Positions 51,176-61,509 are shown, numbered from the stretch's first letter. The stretch is 64,000 bases of DNA from Atlanticothrix silvestris CENA357 (GCF_016056295.1 NZ_JAECZB010000014.1:43125-107124); one strand, 5' to 3'. Made by a program: numbers and translations. Notes: generated by a model from the sequence alone, not told the origin.

Positions 51176-51446
51176 TTAGTTGTTAGTTGTTAGTTGTCAG
51201 CGATGCACTGAGCTTGCCGAAGTGTTGTCAGTTGTTAGTGGGACTTTGATATTTTGGAGGCTAAAAATTACTGAAACCTAGATATGTCAAGAAAACAGGT
51301 TAATCGACGTTAAACATTTACTACATAAGCTTTTGAAGGTATTTTTAAGATAGTTTTCCTCTAAGTCTCGTTAATTGCTTTTTTCTTTGCAACTGACCAC
51401 TGACCACTGACCACTGATCACTGACCATTGACCACTAACCACTGAC
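51176..51446. repeat. Heptanucleotide tandem repeats flanking the sasA 3' end
   Basis: Runs of gttagtt/gttgtca occur at about 51176-51239. Complementary-type runs of tgaccac occur at about 51391-51446, ending at the sasA stop codon. Both belong to the short tandem repeats common in Nostoc. Confidence 0.85.
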
Positions 51447-52633
51447 TAAGAGGGATACACTGGCAAGGTGAAGTGAAACCATGCTCCGCCATTGGGGGCA
51501 GAGTCTACCCAAATTTGGCCGTAGTGTGCCCTAACAATACGCTGACATAAACAAAGACCAATACCGTAGCCTTCTGTTTTTTCATCTCGTTGTAAACGGA
51601 AGTGGTTTTCAAAGATGCGATCGCGATTTTCTATAGGAATACCAGGGCCGTTATCGCCAATACTAAACTGAACTTTTTGGGTGGTGCGGTGCAAACCAGC
51701 AATGCTAATCTTGCCGCCTTCTGGTGTGTATTTAATGGCATTATCTAACAGATTGACTAACACTTGGCGTATACGTTCTTGATCGGCATATACATAAGGT
51801 AAGTCTTGGGGGATATCTGTCTCCATTTCTTGGGATTTAGCGGTGTAGCGATCGCGTAATTCCTCAAGTACACTAAAGCAGAGTTGGCCTAGTTCCATTT
51901 TTTGCGGTATTATAGGAAGCTCTGTATCGTTGCCGCGACCCACTTGTAAAAGATCGGCGATCATCCGATCAATTGTCTTGGTTTGGTTACGGGCTTGCTT
52001 TAATAAATGCGCTGTCATTGCTGGTTTTAAGCGTTGAAAATTTCCCGTTTCTATACTGTAATTAGATTGAAGAGTTTCTATGGCGATCGCCGCAGCCGTT
52101 AAAGGATTGCGGAGGTCGTGTGCCAGCATAGCAATCACTCTATCTTTAAATTGCAGCTGCTCTTGGAGTTTATCTTTTTCCTGTTTCAAACGGAAAATTT
52201 CGTCTGACAGGCGCATGAGTTCCGCAGAAACAGCAACAGAACGGATTGTTGATTTAGGAGACGAGACTCGACTATTGTCATCTATACGCCCTTGTAAATC
52301 TTCCTGCAATTTTAAGTAGGCATCTACAGCCGTTTGCCAGCGCGGCCACCAATTTTTCAATTGGGCAATAATATTACTCCCAGCTAAAACCTGTCTAGGC
52401 TCTGGGTGGATTTTAATTAAAGCTGGCGTTGCTACCAATTTAAAGTGTTCCGCCAAATATGGTTGTTGCCCGACATCAATAATTTGAAGTTCAAAATTAT
52501 ACTCAGCCTGCAATTCTTTTAAGTAAGCACGTATTCGCTGTACTTGTTGTCGTGACTTAGGCCGTCCATCGATGAACAGCAACAGTTGGAGTGGAGCCTC
52601 AGAATAAATAGGCTGATCCTGGGAAACTTGCAT
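51446..52633 (-). CDS. sasA: Circadian clock histidine kinase SasA
   Basis: From ATG 52633 the protein is 395 residues. The N-terminal KaiB-like (thioredoxin-fold) sensor reads [13 protein letters not shown], then [17 protein letters not shown], then [13 protein letters not shown] coiled linker and an H-box ([13 protein letters not shown]) follow, with an HATPase domain ([27 protein letters not shown]). SasA binds KaiC through its sensor domain and phosphorylates RpaA to drive clock output (established in Synechococcus). kaiABC and rpaA are not in the window. A start at 52660 would add nine residues. Confidence 0.93.
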   Translation of the reverse strand: MQVSQDQPIYSEAPLQLLLFIDGRPKSRQQVQRIRAYLKELQAEYNFELQIIDVGQQPYLAEHFKLVATPALIKIHPEPRQVLAGSNIIAQLKNWWPRWQTAVDAYLKLQEDLQGRIDDNSRVSSPKSTIRSVAVSAELMRLSDEIFRLKQEKDKLQEQLQFKDRVIAMLAHDLRNPLTAAAIAIETLQSNYSIETGNFQRLKPAMTAHLLKQARNQTKTIDRMIADLLQVGRGNDTELPIIPQKMELGQLCFSVLEELRDRYTAKSQEMETDIPQDLPYVYADQERIRQVLVNLLDNAIKYTPEGGKISIAGLHRTTQKVQFSIGDNGPGIPIENRDRIFENHFRLQRDEKTEGYGIGLCLCQRIVRAHYGQIWVDSAPNGGAWFHFTLPVYPS

Positions 52634-52660
52634 GTAATCGTGTTTCAGCACTGGTAACAA

Positions 52661-53618
52661 CCTGGCGACGCTTTGCAGAAAGTAAAATGGACTGACAGTT
52701 GTCGATGGTCGTTCTTTTTTTCAATTTAATATCTATTTTAGATTCTTCATACTCTTATCAGATCTGCGTTTTTAACATGAGATACATCTTTTTCAGCCTT
52801 TTACTTGCTTTTTGCTCAGATCATCTTCAAAAAACCCCTTGTTTCTTGAATATAAGTCCTAATCTTTCCTAAACTACAACTTTGTTTATAAGTCAACAGG
52901 TGAAAGATTTTATACTTGGATAGCAAACAAACACTAACTGAGCCAGATATTAATCAGATGTAAGTTGTGTGTAGACAATGAACTGTTCCAACCACAACCA
53001 CAGAAGATTTTTTTAACTGCCAGTATAAAAGTCCTAGAACTTTGTATAGCTTTAGAGTACATTAGTAGGCTTACCGAGAAACGTTTCCCCTTTACCCGAC
53101 TAGTTAACTGTGCTACAAGCACAAATTTACTGCTATTTGTATACTTCTAGCCAGAAATTATTAAAACTTCCTTCAGTTTTACACCAGCCCAAGTAAAATT
53201 TTCCTCGGAAACTCGATTTACGGAATTCTAGGAAACCTGCTGTAAAACTCAACCACTTTGCTGACAACGTTGATCCCCAAATATGGTAGATTTACGCTGA
53301 ATAGGTAGAGATGCCTGGCACTGAAGTTTTCCAGGTATTGCTATCTCCATCTGAGTAATGTCCCCTGAATTTTTTTTAGATTGTTTGCAATCTAGCGTCA
53401 GTGAGCGCTTTTTTCCCTCCTTTGGGTGATGCTAAGGGGGGAATTTAATCTAAGTTTAGCACTTTTGAGGGTTGGCGATCGCTTTCAAATACGACATCTA
53501 GCAAGGGATTACAGCTTTATACTAAATGTGATCAACTCTCTGCGAAAAATTATCTAACTGCATAAAATATCGACAGTCTGCGCTAGGGTAGGAATTGACA
53601 CGCGTTCTTTGACTGCCT
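52661..53618. other. Long intergenic region upstream of sasA and the SLH lipoprotein gene
   Basis: About 960 bases between divergent genes. Small self-complementary elements (agattg-tttg-caatct at about 53379; a gcgctttttt run near 53405) could be part of an RNA or terminator, but I cannot assign one. The ORF at 52965-53150 has no family signs. Confidence 0.5.
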
Positions 53619-55016
53619 GTGCTTCCCTATAAACGTCCAGCTATCTTAATGAGTTTGGCTGTTCTATTTTCTTCTTTAACAGCCTGTGCTAACATTCCAA
53701 CCGCTAAAAACTTAGAACAGTCTTTAGCGGCAGATCCTCGGTTGCAAAACAATCCTGCGATTTTTGCGGAAACTCAAGAGGGTGAAGCACAAGCAGGACA
53801 AAATCAACCTACACTTCAATTACCAGCAGATTTTCCCAAAGATATCCCGTTATATCCCAACGCTGAACTCCAGGAAGTGACACCTACCAGCGGCTCAGAA
53901 AATAAGGTATCCACTCGCTGGCTGAGTTTTGATCCCAGTAATTTGATCACTAGCTTTTATCGTAACCAGTTTCAGACAAACAATTGGCAGGTTTTGCAAC
54001 AGCCTCCAGATGAAGCGGGAGGTGCTTTTGAGGCGCGTCGGAATAATTTGCTGGTAAAGGTGTCTATTCAACCCCAATCAGTCACTAACTCTACAGCCAA
54101 TCAACCACAAACAGCTACCACATTACTGATTGAGTACACACCTAATACAACAACAACACAACCTAACCCAACTACTAGCCCTAGCGAAACCACTGATAAC
54201 CCTCCCCAACCAGGTGATCCACAATTCATTGGCCCTATACCGCAGACAAATTTAGCCACACAGTCAGAAAATACAGTTGAAGGTCAAACAACTACTACAG
54301 CCACATCTACATCTCAAGAATTTAGTGATCTGAACAAAGCACCGCAAGAGCTACGGCAATATATCCAAGACTTAACAGGCTTAGGTGTTTTTTCTATAAA
54401 TTCCCAGACAAATAAGAGCAACTCTAATGTTCCAACTAACCAATTTGAGCCAGCTAAAACTATTACCCGCCGAGAATATGCTCGTTGGCTAGTTGCCACT
54501 AACAATGCCATGTATGCTAGTAATCCAGCCAAGCAGATTCGTCTAGCTGCGGAAACTACTCAACCTGCTTTTAGTGATGTGTCAAAAACAGATCCAGATT
54601 TTCCAGAAATTCAGGGTTTAGCTGAAGCTGGGTTAATTCCTAGTTCTTTATCGGGTGATTCTACAACAGTTTTGTTTCGTCCCGATGCCCCCCTGACAAG
54701 GGAGCAGTTGATTTTGTGGAAAGTACCGCTGGATACTCGCCAAGCTTTACCTAGCGCCAACTTAGATGCTGTCAAGCAAACTTGGGGTTTCCAGGATGTG
54801 GGGAAAATTGACCCCAAAGCTCTACGCGCAGTATTAGCAGATTTTCAAAATGGTGAACAATCGAATATTCGCCGGGTGTTCGGCTACACAACATTGTTTC
54901 AACCCAAAAAACCTGTGACTCGTGCAGAAGCCGCAGCGGCTTTGTGGTATTTCGGGACTCAAGGTGAGGGTATATCTGCTGTTGAAGCTTTGAAGGTGAA
55001 AACTCCGCAAAACTAA
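53619..55016 (+). CDS. SLH-domain lipoprotein
   Basis: The 465-residue protein, from GTG 53619, has a lipoprotein signal: basic K-R, a hydrophobic core, and lipobox L-T-A-C at about 20-23. A small beta domain follows (P-L-Y-P-N-A-E-L; V-S-T-R-W-L-S-F-D-P). A Pro/Thr/Gln-rich linker leads to a C-terminal S-layer-homology region (I-T-R-R-E-Y-A-R-W-L; F-S-D-V-S-K-T-D-P-D-F-P-E-I-Q-G-L-A-E-A-G-L-I-P). A second SLH unit near 350-440 ends V-T-R-A-E-A-A-A-A-L-W. It is probably anchored to a membrane and linked to peptidoglycan. Confidence 0.82.
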   Translation: MLPYKRPAILMSLAVLFSSLTACANIPTAKNLEQSLAADPRLQNNPAIFAETQEGEAQAGQNQPTLQLPADFPKDIPLYPNAELQEVTPTSGSENKVSTRWLSFDPSNLITSFYRNQFQTNNWQVLQQPPDEAGGAFEARRNNLLVKVSIQPQSVTNSTANQPQTATTLLIEYTPNTTTTQPNPTTSPSETTDNPPQPGDPQFIGPIPQTNLATQSENTVEGQTTTTATSTSQEFSDLNKAPQELRQYIQDLTGLGVFSINSQTNKSNSNVPTNQFEPAKTITRREYARWLVATNNAMYASNPAKQIRLAAETTQPAFSDVSKTDPDFPEIQGLAEAGLIPSSLSGDSTTVLFRPDAPLTREQLILWKVPLDTRQALPSANLDAVKQTWGFQDVGKIDPKALRAVLADFQNGEQSNIRRVFGYTTLFQPKKPVTRAEAAAALWYFGTQGEGISAVEALKVKTPQN

Positions 55017-55416
55017 CTCTATTTTCTCTCTAAATCAACGTCTATGCTTGAAACCCCTGTTTTTAAATATGGGGTTCCCTTTCCCCTTTCCCCCTTCGCC
55101 TTTTCCCTTCTTCATATAGACCACTAGTGGTAGGTTAGGCTGCTTGTCTACCCTACTCAGTATTTCTGGCATTCAAACTTTATATTTGCTTTGCAAGAGG
55201 GTTGTGAATAATAAAAATCAAGTAAATTTATAGATTTTAAGCAATTTTACCCTATATAGTACTTATTAATATTTCAAGCTCTATTAAATAAAATTACGCA
55301 AATAAAACTGATTAAGAGTGCTTGGCTTTGCGATCGCTTACCGAGACAATTCGTAGGTTGATCATCCCTCGCTTCTAATTTTGATACAGCACAAGTCATA
55401 CAACGTTTAGATAAGT
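55017..55416. other. Intergenic region, no gene seen
   Basis: A polypyrimidine run (ttcccctttcccccttcgccttttccc) at about 55078-55108 resembles stretches at 14190 and 63740. One HIP1 site is at 55330. No ORF or RNA is supported. Confidence 0.55.
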
Positions 55417-56493
55417 ATGAAAAAGCAATTGATGGCGGCAGGATTTGTTCTTTTCTCGTTCGTGCTGCCGCTGAAAGCTGAAGCTTTTACAGGGCTTTAT
55501 GTGTTTGGCGATAGTCTATCTGATAATGGCAATGTGTTTAACTTTACTAATGGTTTAGTAAATCCTAATACAGCCATCCCACCTAGCCCGCCATACTTTC
55601 CAGGACGTTTTTCCAACGGTTCAATCTGGGTAGACTATTTTGGAAACAAACTAGGTTTAACACCGACCTTGTTTACAAATATACAAAGTCCTACAACTAT
55701 TCCTAACCAAGGGATTAACTATGCGATCGGAGGTTCTTCCTCTGGATTAGGTAATACCTTAGTCTCTGATCCATTACCGGGAATACTGGCGCAAGTCGGT
55801 CTGTTCAGGCAAAGCTTGTTAACAAATCAGAAGCAGGCTGACCCGAACGCCCTCTATGCTATTTGGGGAGGTGCAAATGATTACTTATTTGGTCAAAATG
55901 TTTCTGACTATAGTCAAATAGTTAGTAATTTATCCAATTCAGTTGCATTACTAGCTGAAGCTGGAGCTAAAAACATCATAGTGTTTAACTTGCCAGATTT
56001 AGGCAAGTCTCCATTTGCAATAGCTAGTGGAAGTTCCAATCAATTATCTGATTTGACTAAAAGCCACAATACAGAACTGGCAAAAAATTTGGATCAATTT
56101 AACTCGATACCTGACATTAATATCATTAGTGTTGACGTGTACTCTCTGTTTAACAAGGTAGTGGACAATCAAGAAGAATTTGGTTTCACAAATGTTAATG
56201 CCCCCTGTATAGTAGGTAGCTTCGAGGACATTAATTCAGGTAATTTTACTATATGTAATAATCCAAACGACTTTTTATTTTTTGATGCTGTTCATCCAAC
56301 TACAGGCGCTCATCGTCTAATAGCAGATGCTGCTTTAGCGGCAATTCCCGAACCTTCAGCTGTATTAGGGATGTTAGCACTTGGGGCTTTGGGTGCAGGA
56401 AGCGTGCTAAAACGCCAACAAAAAAAGTCTAATTTTACTCCAATAAATCAGGTTCTTGCCGCACAATCATCTCATACAACGGTTGAAAACTAA
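55417..56493 (+). CDS. SGNH/GDSL hydrolase with PEP-CTERM tail
   Basis: The 358-residue protein has a signal peptide (about residues 1-23). The GDSL block I is F-G-D-S-L-S-D-N-G, with G-G-S-S (block II), I-W-G-G-A-N-D-Y (block III) and D-A-V-H-P-T (block V, catalytic Asp/His). It ends with I-P-E-P-S-A-V-L-G-M-L-A-L-G-A-L-G-A-G-S and a basic stretch, the PEP-CTERM sorting signal processed by exosortase. The active-site set is complete for a secreted esterase or lipase. The last 59 bases overlap the end of the convergent aldolase-family gene. Confidence 0.87.
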   Translation: MKKQLMAAGFVLFSFVLPLKAEAFTGLYVFGDSLSDNGNVFNFTNGLVNPNTAIPPSPPYFPGRFSNGSIWVDYFGNKLGLTPTLFTNIQSPTTIPNQGINYAIGGSSSGLGNTLVSDPLPGILAQVGLFRQSLLTNQKQADPNALYAIWGGANDYLFGQNVSDYSQIVSNLSNSVALLAEAGAKNIIVFNLPDLGKSPFAIASGSSNQLSDLTKSHNTELAKNLDQFNSIPDINIISVDVYSLFNKVVDNQEEFGFTNVNAPCIVGSFEDINSGNFTICNNPNDFLFFDAVHPTTGAHRLIADAALAAIPEPSAVLGMLALGALGAGSVLKRQQKKSNFTPINQVLAAQSSHTTVEN

Positions 56494-57211
56494 ACCAACC
56501 CAGATAATGTGACCCTACTTGGGAGTGTGCCAAACTAGCATATTCAGGTTGGATTGGACTAGGTTTACCAGCAGCCTCTGCCATTAATTGAGCTTGGCAA
56601 GAACGCTCCATTGCAACAAACCACCAAGCAGCCTCATCAACTGAGTGACCCACTGTGAGTAAACCGTGGTTTTTCAGAATGATGGCTTTATTATTGTCCA
56701 AGGTTTGGGCAATACGTTTGCCTTCTTCTAGTTCCAGAACCACACCTGTATAGTCATTAAATAGACTATGGTCTTGGTAAAAAGCACAAGCATCTTGGGT
56801 GAGGGGGTCAAGCAGACGGCCGAGACTAGACCAGCTTTTGCCGTAGACCGAATGGGCATGAGCTGCTGCTACTACATCCGGACGAGCTGCATGAACTTGG
56901 GAATGAATTGCAAAAGCTGCCTGATTGACTGGGCGATCGCCTGCAATTACCTCACCCAGGTGGTTAACTAAGATCAGGTCACTGACTCGAATCAAACCGA
57001 AGTGCATCCCAAAAGGGTTTACCCAAAAATGTTCTGGATGTTCTGGATCGCGGGCAGTAATATGTCCAGCAATACCTTCGTCAAATCCATAGCGGGAAAA
57101 TAGACGCAATGCTGCTGCTAACCTTTGCTGGCGATAAAGACGTTCATCTGCAAAGGAAGTGAATGTTGGTGGTTGAGGAGTCTTTGGTTGCTCTGTGGAT
57201 ATAACTTGCAT
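56435..57211 (-). CDS. Class II aldolase/adducin family protein
   Basis: The 258-residue protein has the AraD/FucA-type fold: G-F-D-E-G-I-A-G-H-I-T-A-R-D, then V-A-A-A-H-A-H-S-V-Y-G-K and I-L-K-N-H-G-L-L-T-V-G. The His residues in H-A-H and N-H-G form the zinc site of the family. Substrate is unknown; some members are aldolases, others only share the fold. It overlaps the convergent GDSL gene by 59 bases. Confidence 0.85.
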   Translation of the reverse strand: MQVISTEQPKTPQPPTFTSFADERLYRQQRLAAALRLFSRYGFDEGIAGHITARDPEHPEHFWVNPFGMHFGLIRVSDLILVNHLGEVIAGDRPVNQAAFAIHSQVHAARPDVVAAAHAHSVYGKSWSSLGRLLDPLTQDACAFYQDHSLFNDYTGVVLELEEGKRIAQTLDNNKAIILKNHGLLTVGHSVDEAAWWFVAMERSCQAQLMAEAAGKPSPIQPEYASLAHSQVGSHYLGWFSFQPLYEMIVRQEPDLLE

Positions 57212-57275
57212 CTTCTAAAGTACGTAATTGTAGGTAAAAATATTGATACTGATGTTTTAAACTAATATTATATTG

Positions 57276-58319
57276 ATGTGGGATTACGAGCAGCTATTTG
57301 AAATAATTACAGAACTGGTAATGCACCATTCTCCTAGTGGTGTAGAATCTGAGATTAACCAGTTTTTGATGCAGCGATTTGCAGCGCTGGGTGTAGAAGT
57401 TTGGTGCGATCGCGCTGATAATATTATTGCCAAAATTCCAGGGTTAAATTCTGAGAGGGCGATTGCTATTACTGCCCATAAAGACGAAATTGGCGCAATT
57501 GTCAAAAGTATTGGTGATCAAGGCCGTGTCGAAGTTCGTAAATTAGGCGGTTCTTACCCGTGGGTTTACGGTGAAGGTGTCGTAGATTTATTGGGAGATT
57601 ACCAAACTATCAACGGTATTCTGAGTTTTGGCTCCCGCCACGTTTCTCACGAATCGCCCCAAAAAAATCAGCAAGAAGATGCCGCCGTCAAATGGGAAAA
57701 TGCCTGGATTGAGACGAAACTCACCACTGCTGAATTAGAAGCAGCTGGTGTTCGACCCGGAACTAGACTGGTGGTTGGTAAACATCGCAAGCATCCCTTG
57801 AGGTTAAAAAATCACATAGCCAGTTATACCCTGGATAACAAAGCCTCTGTGGCGATTTTGTTGGCTTTGGCTCAAAGACTCAAACAGCCAGTAGTCGATG
57901 TTTATTTGGTAGCGTCAGCTAAAGAAGAAGTAGGGGCAATTGGGGCATTATTTTTTACCCAAAATCAACGTCTAGATGCCTTAATCGCTTTAGAAATTTG
58001 CCCACTCTCAACGGAATACCCTATTGAAGACGGGAAAAATCCAGTAATTCTTTCTCAGGATGCTTATGGAATTTACGATGAAAATCTGAATGGACAACTA
58101 CGTCATAGTGCCAAGCAGTTAGAAATGCCAGTACAATTAGTGACACTCAGCCAATTTGGTAGTGATGCCTCAATTGCGATGAAGTTTGGTCATGTTGGCC
58201 GCGCTGCTTGTTTGGCCTTTCCTACACAAAATACCCACGGTTATGAAATTGCTCATTTAGGAGCGATCGCTAACTGTATAGATTTGTTAAAAACTTTTTG
58301 TGAAACTGAGTTCGAGTGA
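57276..58319 (+). CDS. M42-family metallopeptidase (glutamyl/leucyl aminopeptidase-like)
   Basis: From ATG 57276 the protein is 347 residues. The M42 core motifs are I-T-A-H-K-D-E-I-G (metal His), L-D-N-K-A-S-V-A (bridging Asp), A-K-E-E-V-G-A-I-G (catalytic Glu pair) and a C-terminal N-T-H-G-Y-E-I-A. These are the dinuclear metal ligands of M42/M20-type aminopeptidases. All are present. It probably trims peptides in the cytoplasm. A TTG three bases upstream is an alternative start. Confidence 0.87.
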   Translation: MWDYEQLFEIITELVMHHSPSGVESEINQFLMQRFAALGVEVWCDRADNIIAKIPGLNSERAIAITAHKDEIGAIVKSIGDQGRVEVRKLGGSYPWVYGEGVVDLLGDYQTINGILSFGSRHVSHESPQKNQQEDAAVKWENAWIETKLTTAELEAAGVRPGTRLVVGKHRKHPLRLKNHIASYTLDNKASVAILLALAQRLKQPVVDVYLVASAKEEVGAIGALFFTQNQRLDALIALEICPLSTEYPIEDGKNPVILSQDAYGIYDENLNGQLRHSAKQLEMPVQLVTLSQFGSDASIAMKFGHVGRAACLAFPTQNTHGYEIAHLGAIANCIDLLKTFCETEFE

Positions 58320-58380
58320 TATGCAAAGATTGATTGAATGCGGAGGCGATCGCTTCTGGAAATTTTTAGATAATCAAAAT

Positions 58381-58408
58381 GGTGCGTTAAGCAAAGCCAT
58401 AACGCACC
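58381..58408. terminator. Hairpin between convergent genes
   Basis: ggtgcgtta pairs with taacgcacc around a 10-nt loop between the M42 peptidase and lysS stop codons; it could terminate both transcripts. Confidence 0.7.
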
Positions 58409-58432
58409 TTAGTGTTTGTATCCTTAAGTAAG

Positions 58433-60118
58433 TCAACTCAACTGTTCAAACTTAAATTTTCCTTTAATGAACTTGTTAAAGTATTGACCTTTAGACGGTG
58501 CATTGTCTAAATCTTCCTTGACACTGGGAGGTACTTTGAAATACTCGTAAACACTTCCACTATCAAATTCAATAGTCAGTGTTTGAGTTTTTGGCTCATA
58601 GGTAAATTGCTTAATAACGCTACCTTCAGGCTTGAGTAATGGGAAAGCGATCGCATCCCGAATACTGGCACAATCAGTTAATAACATTACCAACCGATCA
58701 ATGCCAATCCCTAAACCACCTGTAGGCGGCATACCGTATTCAAGGGCTGTCAAAAAGTCTTCATCTACACCTTGGGCTTCTAAGTCGCCAGCAGCTTTCC
58801 TTTCAGCTTGAGCTTCTAAGCGTTCTCGTTGATCGATAGGATCGGTAAGTTCTGAGAAGCTGTTCCCAGTTTCTCGCCCGACGATAAATAACTCAAATCT
58901 TTCCACCAAACCAGGTTGAGAACGGTGGGGTTTTGCTAGAGGCGAAATTTCTACTGGGTAATCAATTACAAAGGTAGGTTGAATTAAATTAGCTTCTACT
59001 TTCTCTTCAAAAGCTAAATTCAGTAACTTACCAATTGATTTGGCTTCATCTACACCAGGAATACTAGCATTTTTACTTGCTGTTTTTGCTTCTTCCAATG
59101 TTTGAAAAGAATTGAAATCCAAGCCTGTAAATTCTTTAACTAAATCGTGCATTGTCACTCGCCGCCAAGGTGGTGTTAAATCTATAGGTTCCCCTTGGTA
59201 GGTAATTTGCAATGTGCCGAGTACGTCTTGGGCGACAGTGGTAATAATCCCTTCTGTCAACGCCATCATATCGTTGTAATCGGCGTAGGCTTGGTAAATT
59301 TCAATTGTTGTGAATTCGGGATTATGCCGAGTCGAAATTCCCTCATTACGGAAAACCCGCCCCAATTCAAACACCTTTTCAAAACCACCCACAATCAACC
59401 GCTTGAGATGAAGTTCTGTGGCAATTCGCAGATACAACTCCATTTCTAAAGTGTTGTGGTAAGTGATAAATGGACGCGCATCTGCACCCCCAGTCTCACT
59501 TTGCAAAACTGGCGTTTCAATTTCCAGAAAATCCCGTTCTTCTAAATAACGGCGAATACCAGCAGTAATTTGGGCGCGACGGCGGAAAGTTTGGCGTACT
59601 TCCGGGTTAACAATCAAGTCAACATAACGCTGACGGTAACGCTTGGCAACATCCGTTAATCCATGCCACTTGTCGGGTAGCGGCAACAGGGATTTAGTCA
59701 GGATAGTATATTGTTTAACGTAGACAGATAACTCGCCCTTTTCAGTCCGTTTAATAGTACCTTTAACTCCCAGGATATCACCTGCATCTGTGAGTTGTTT
59801 TAAGTGATTGAAGGCATCAGCATCAATATCTGCCATGCTTTCTTGGATGCGATTTTTATCCAAATAAAGCTGAATTGTGCCAGTTTCATCTTGCAAGGTG
59901 AAGAAAGCCAGTTTACCGAAAACGCGACGCGCCATAATGCGTCCAGCGATCGCAACTTCTAAATCAATTTCTTCTCCACTGGCTAAATCGGCAAACTTTT
60001 CTTGCAACTGCGCTGCATGATGGGTAGATTCCCAACGATAGGCATAGGGATTTGTCCCCAACTGCTTAAGTTGATCTACTTTTTCTAATCTGGCGGCACG
60101 GATATCTTCTTCCGACAT
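58433..60118 (-). CDS. lysS: Lysyl-tRNA synthetase with C-terminal KTSC domain
   Basis: The 561-residue class II enzyme has an OB-fold anticodon-binding domain (about 50-160: [19 protein letters not shown]). The catalytic domain has motif 2 [15 protein letters not shown] and motif 3 [12 protein letters not shown]. After the core, about 60 extra residues ([26 protein letters not shown]) form the KTSC domain known from cyanobacterial LysRS. The role of that domain is unsettled. The gene is intact. Confidence 0.95.
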   Translation of the reverse strand: MSEEDIRAARLEKVDQLKQLGTNPYAYRWESTHHAAQLQEKFADLASGEEIDLEVAIAGRIMARRVFGKLAFFTLQDETGTIQLYLDKNRIQESMADIDADAFNHLKQLTDAGDILGVKGTIKRTEKGELSVYVKQYTILTKSLLPLPDKWHGLTDVAKRYRQRYVDLIVNPEVRQTFRRRAQITAGIRRYLEERDFLEIETPVLQSETGGADARPFITYHNTLEMELYLRIATELHLKRLIVGGFEKVFELGRVFRNEGISTRHNPEFTTIEIYQAYADYNDMMALTEGIITTVAQDVLGTLQITYQGEPIDLTPPWRRVTMHDLVKEFTGLDFNSFQTLEEAKTASKNASIPGVDEAKSIGKLLNLAFEEKVEANLIQPTFVIDYPVEISPLAKPHRSQPGLVERFELFIVGRETGNSFSELTDPIDQRERLEAQAERKAAGDLEAQGVDEDFLTALEYGMPPTGGLGIGIDRLVMLLTDCASIRDAIAFPLLKPEGSVIKQFTYEPKTQTLTIEFDSGSVYEYFKVPPSVKEDLDNAPSKGQYFNKFIKGKFKFEQLS

Positions 60119-60240
60119 GGTAACGAACTCTCAGAGGGCAAGATTAATTATAGATGCTGGAAAAGTAGCCAACACCTTAGAAGGTTGGAGAAGACAAAGA
60201 ATTATCACAGCCTAACCTACCCGATCATATTTCCCTCATT

Positions 60241-61058
60241 GTCTGAATCACGGATTGATACGGATTACTAAATTACACGGTTGATTAACCCTCTTTTATC
60301 ACTTTGGGAGAACCCAATCGCTGAAAGCCTTTCGAGGCTTTAATTTCTAAGTTTTGGCTATAAATTTTAGTTACTGTTAGAAAATAAAGCCTCAAAGCTT
60401 GGCTCAATCAAAGTTTCAGAATATTGCTTCGATTATTGTTTTCCGAGAGTGACAGAACAGGGTTAAGATGAAGTAGCTTTTTTGGTTGTCATCTTTTAAT
60501 CAGTCTAACCCGTGTTCTACATTACAAGCCTTTTGAAGGTTAAGCTTTTGCTACCAAAGTTTATCAGTAATCCAACTTCTAATTTATAGACTTTTAAATA
60601 GTTGAGGGCTTGGGCTAGGTGGACATCTTCGAGTTGAATGACGGCTTTTAGTTCTACAAGGATTTTGTGTTCAACTACAAAGTCGGCTCTGCGTTTACCG
60701 ATAGGTTCGGGTAAGCTTTTATAGTAAATGTGTTGTTCTATTTCACGGGCAAATTCTAGTTTTGCTTGACGCATCTCATAGGCTAGAGCGCGTTGGTAGA
60801 TTACTTCTTGGAAGCCGTTGCCTAAAAATTTATGGACTTCAAAGGAGGCTCCAATAATTTTTTGAGTGATGTCAGCGTATTTTAAGCTACTCATTCTCCG
60901 GATCACGAATTTTTAAGGATTACTAAGATGGCACAGATTTTTACTCTGTGTCATCCTTTTATCTGTCTAATCCACATCACGGATTTTTACAGATTACAAG
61001 ATAGTATAGATTTTAACTCAGTGTAATCTTGTAATCCATATCAATCTGTGATTCAGAC
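60241..61058. mobile_element. GxxExxY unit bounded by 28-bp inverted repeats
   Basis: gtctgaatcacggattgata, continuing to 60268, is repeated in inverse orientation at 61031-61058 with two mismatches in 28. The GxxExxY gene lies inside. Further self-complementary parts occur on the upstream side of the gene: cacaga...tctgtg near 60936-60954 and gattacaagat...atcttgtaatc near 60992-61036. A hairpin (agaacagggtta/taacccgtgttct) overlaps the gene's stop region at about 60454-60517. No transposase is present, so this may be a mobilised or repeat-associated cassette. Confidence 0.65.
60517..60894 (-). CDS. GxxExxY protein
   Basis: The 125-residue protein (ATG 60894) has the naming motif in F-L-G-N-G-F-Q-E-V-I-Y, plus R-R-A-D-F-V-V and I-L-V-E-L-K-A-V. 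The last two form a PD-(D/E)XK-like core (D, E-x-K). Q-A-L-N-Y-L-K follows, and the end is L-L-I-N-F-G. Such proteins are widespread in bacteria with no proven role; a nuclease-like fold is inferred. A GTG at 60906 would add four residues. The gene lies within inverted repeats, suggesting transfer or association with a repeat family. Confidence 0.83.
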   Translation of the reverse strand: MSSLKYADITQKIIGASFEVHKFLGNGFQEVIYQRALAYEMRQAKLEFAREIEQHIYYKSLPEPIGKRRADFVVEHKILVELKAVIQLEDVHLAQALNYLKVYKLEVGLLINFGSKSLTFKRLVM

Positions 61059-61150
61059 GTTTGAGGAATTAGTGGAACAGTCACCTATCCTAAAATTTTG
61101 ACACTACTTTTAAATTTATAAAATTGGACACGAATTATTTAGTGTATAAA

Positions 61151-61223
61151 TGGAGCTAAGCGGGTTCGAACCGCTGACCTCTGCAATGCCATTGCAGCGC
61201 TCTACCAACTGAGCTATAACCCC
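61151..61223 (-). tRNA. trnA: tRNA-Ala (anticodon GGC)
   Basis: On the - strand the acceptor ggggtta pairs with tagctcc (two G-T pairs), discriminator A. The D arm is gctc...gagc, the anticodon stem is tgcaa/ttgca around tGGCa, and the T arm is agcgg-ttcgaac-ccgct. Length is 73 nt without encoded CCA. Confidence 0.95.
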
Positions 61224-61317
61224 TTACAGTGCGTTATCTATATTGACTTAGTTATTAATGCTTTGTCAAGTTTTTCCTGCCAAATGTAAATTATAGTCCT
61301 CTAACACTTAGCGCTCG

Positions 61318-61509
61318 TTAAGAAACTTGCAACAAATAGCTCATACAGTGACCCATCAAAAAGTAGACTACTAGCATGGCAGCAGCAGCTAAAGCTACCA
61401 ACGTACCAGCTAGCATCAGAGAAAATTCTTTGTTCTCAACGGCTTTCTCCATTAGGTGCAGTGACCATGCCACCAGCGCCACATCAAATAGTAAAATAGG
61501 AATCAACAT
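61318..61509 (-). CDS. Small two-helix membrane protein
   Basis: The 63-residue protein has two hydrophobic helices (about 2-20 and 30-52) separated by a short charged loop (M-E-K-A-V-E-N-K-E-F-S). Codon use and a clean ATG at 61509 suggest a real gene; it looks like the small membrane proteins common in cyanobacterial genomes. No function is recognised. It stands alone between tRNA-Ala and hisF on the same strand as both. Confidence 0.65.
   Translation of the reverse strand: MLIPILLFDVALVAWSLHLMEKAVENKEFSLMLAGTLVALAAAAMLVVYFLMGHCMSYLLQVS

Noticed and set aside
52965-53150. 61-residue ORF upstream of sasA
   Set aside because: Low-quality composition and overlap with an opposite-strand ORF suggest chance.
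53370-53460. Possible small RNA (6S-like) in the gap before the SLH lipoprotein gene
   Set aside because: Only short hairpins are visible; no complete known RNA fold could be drawn.
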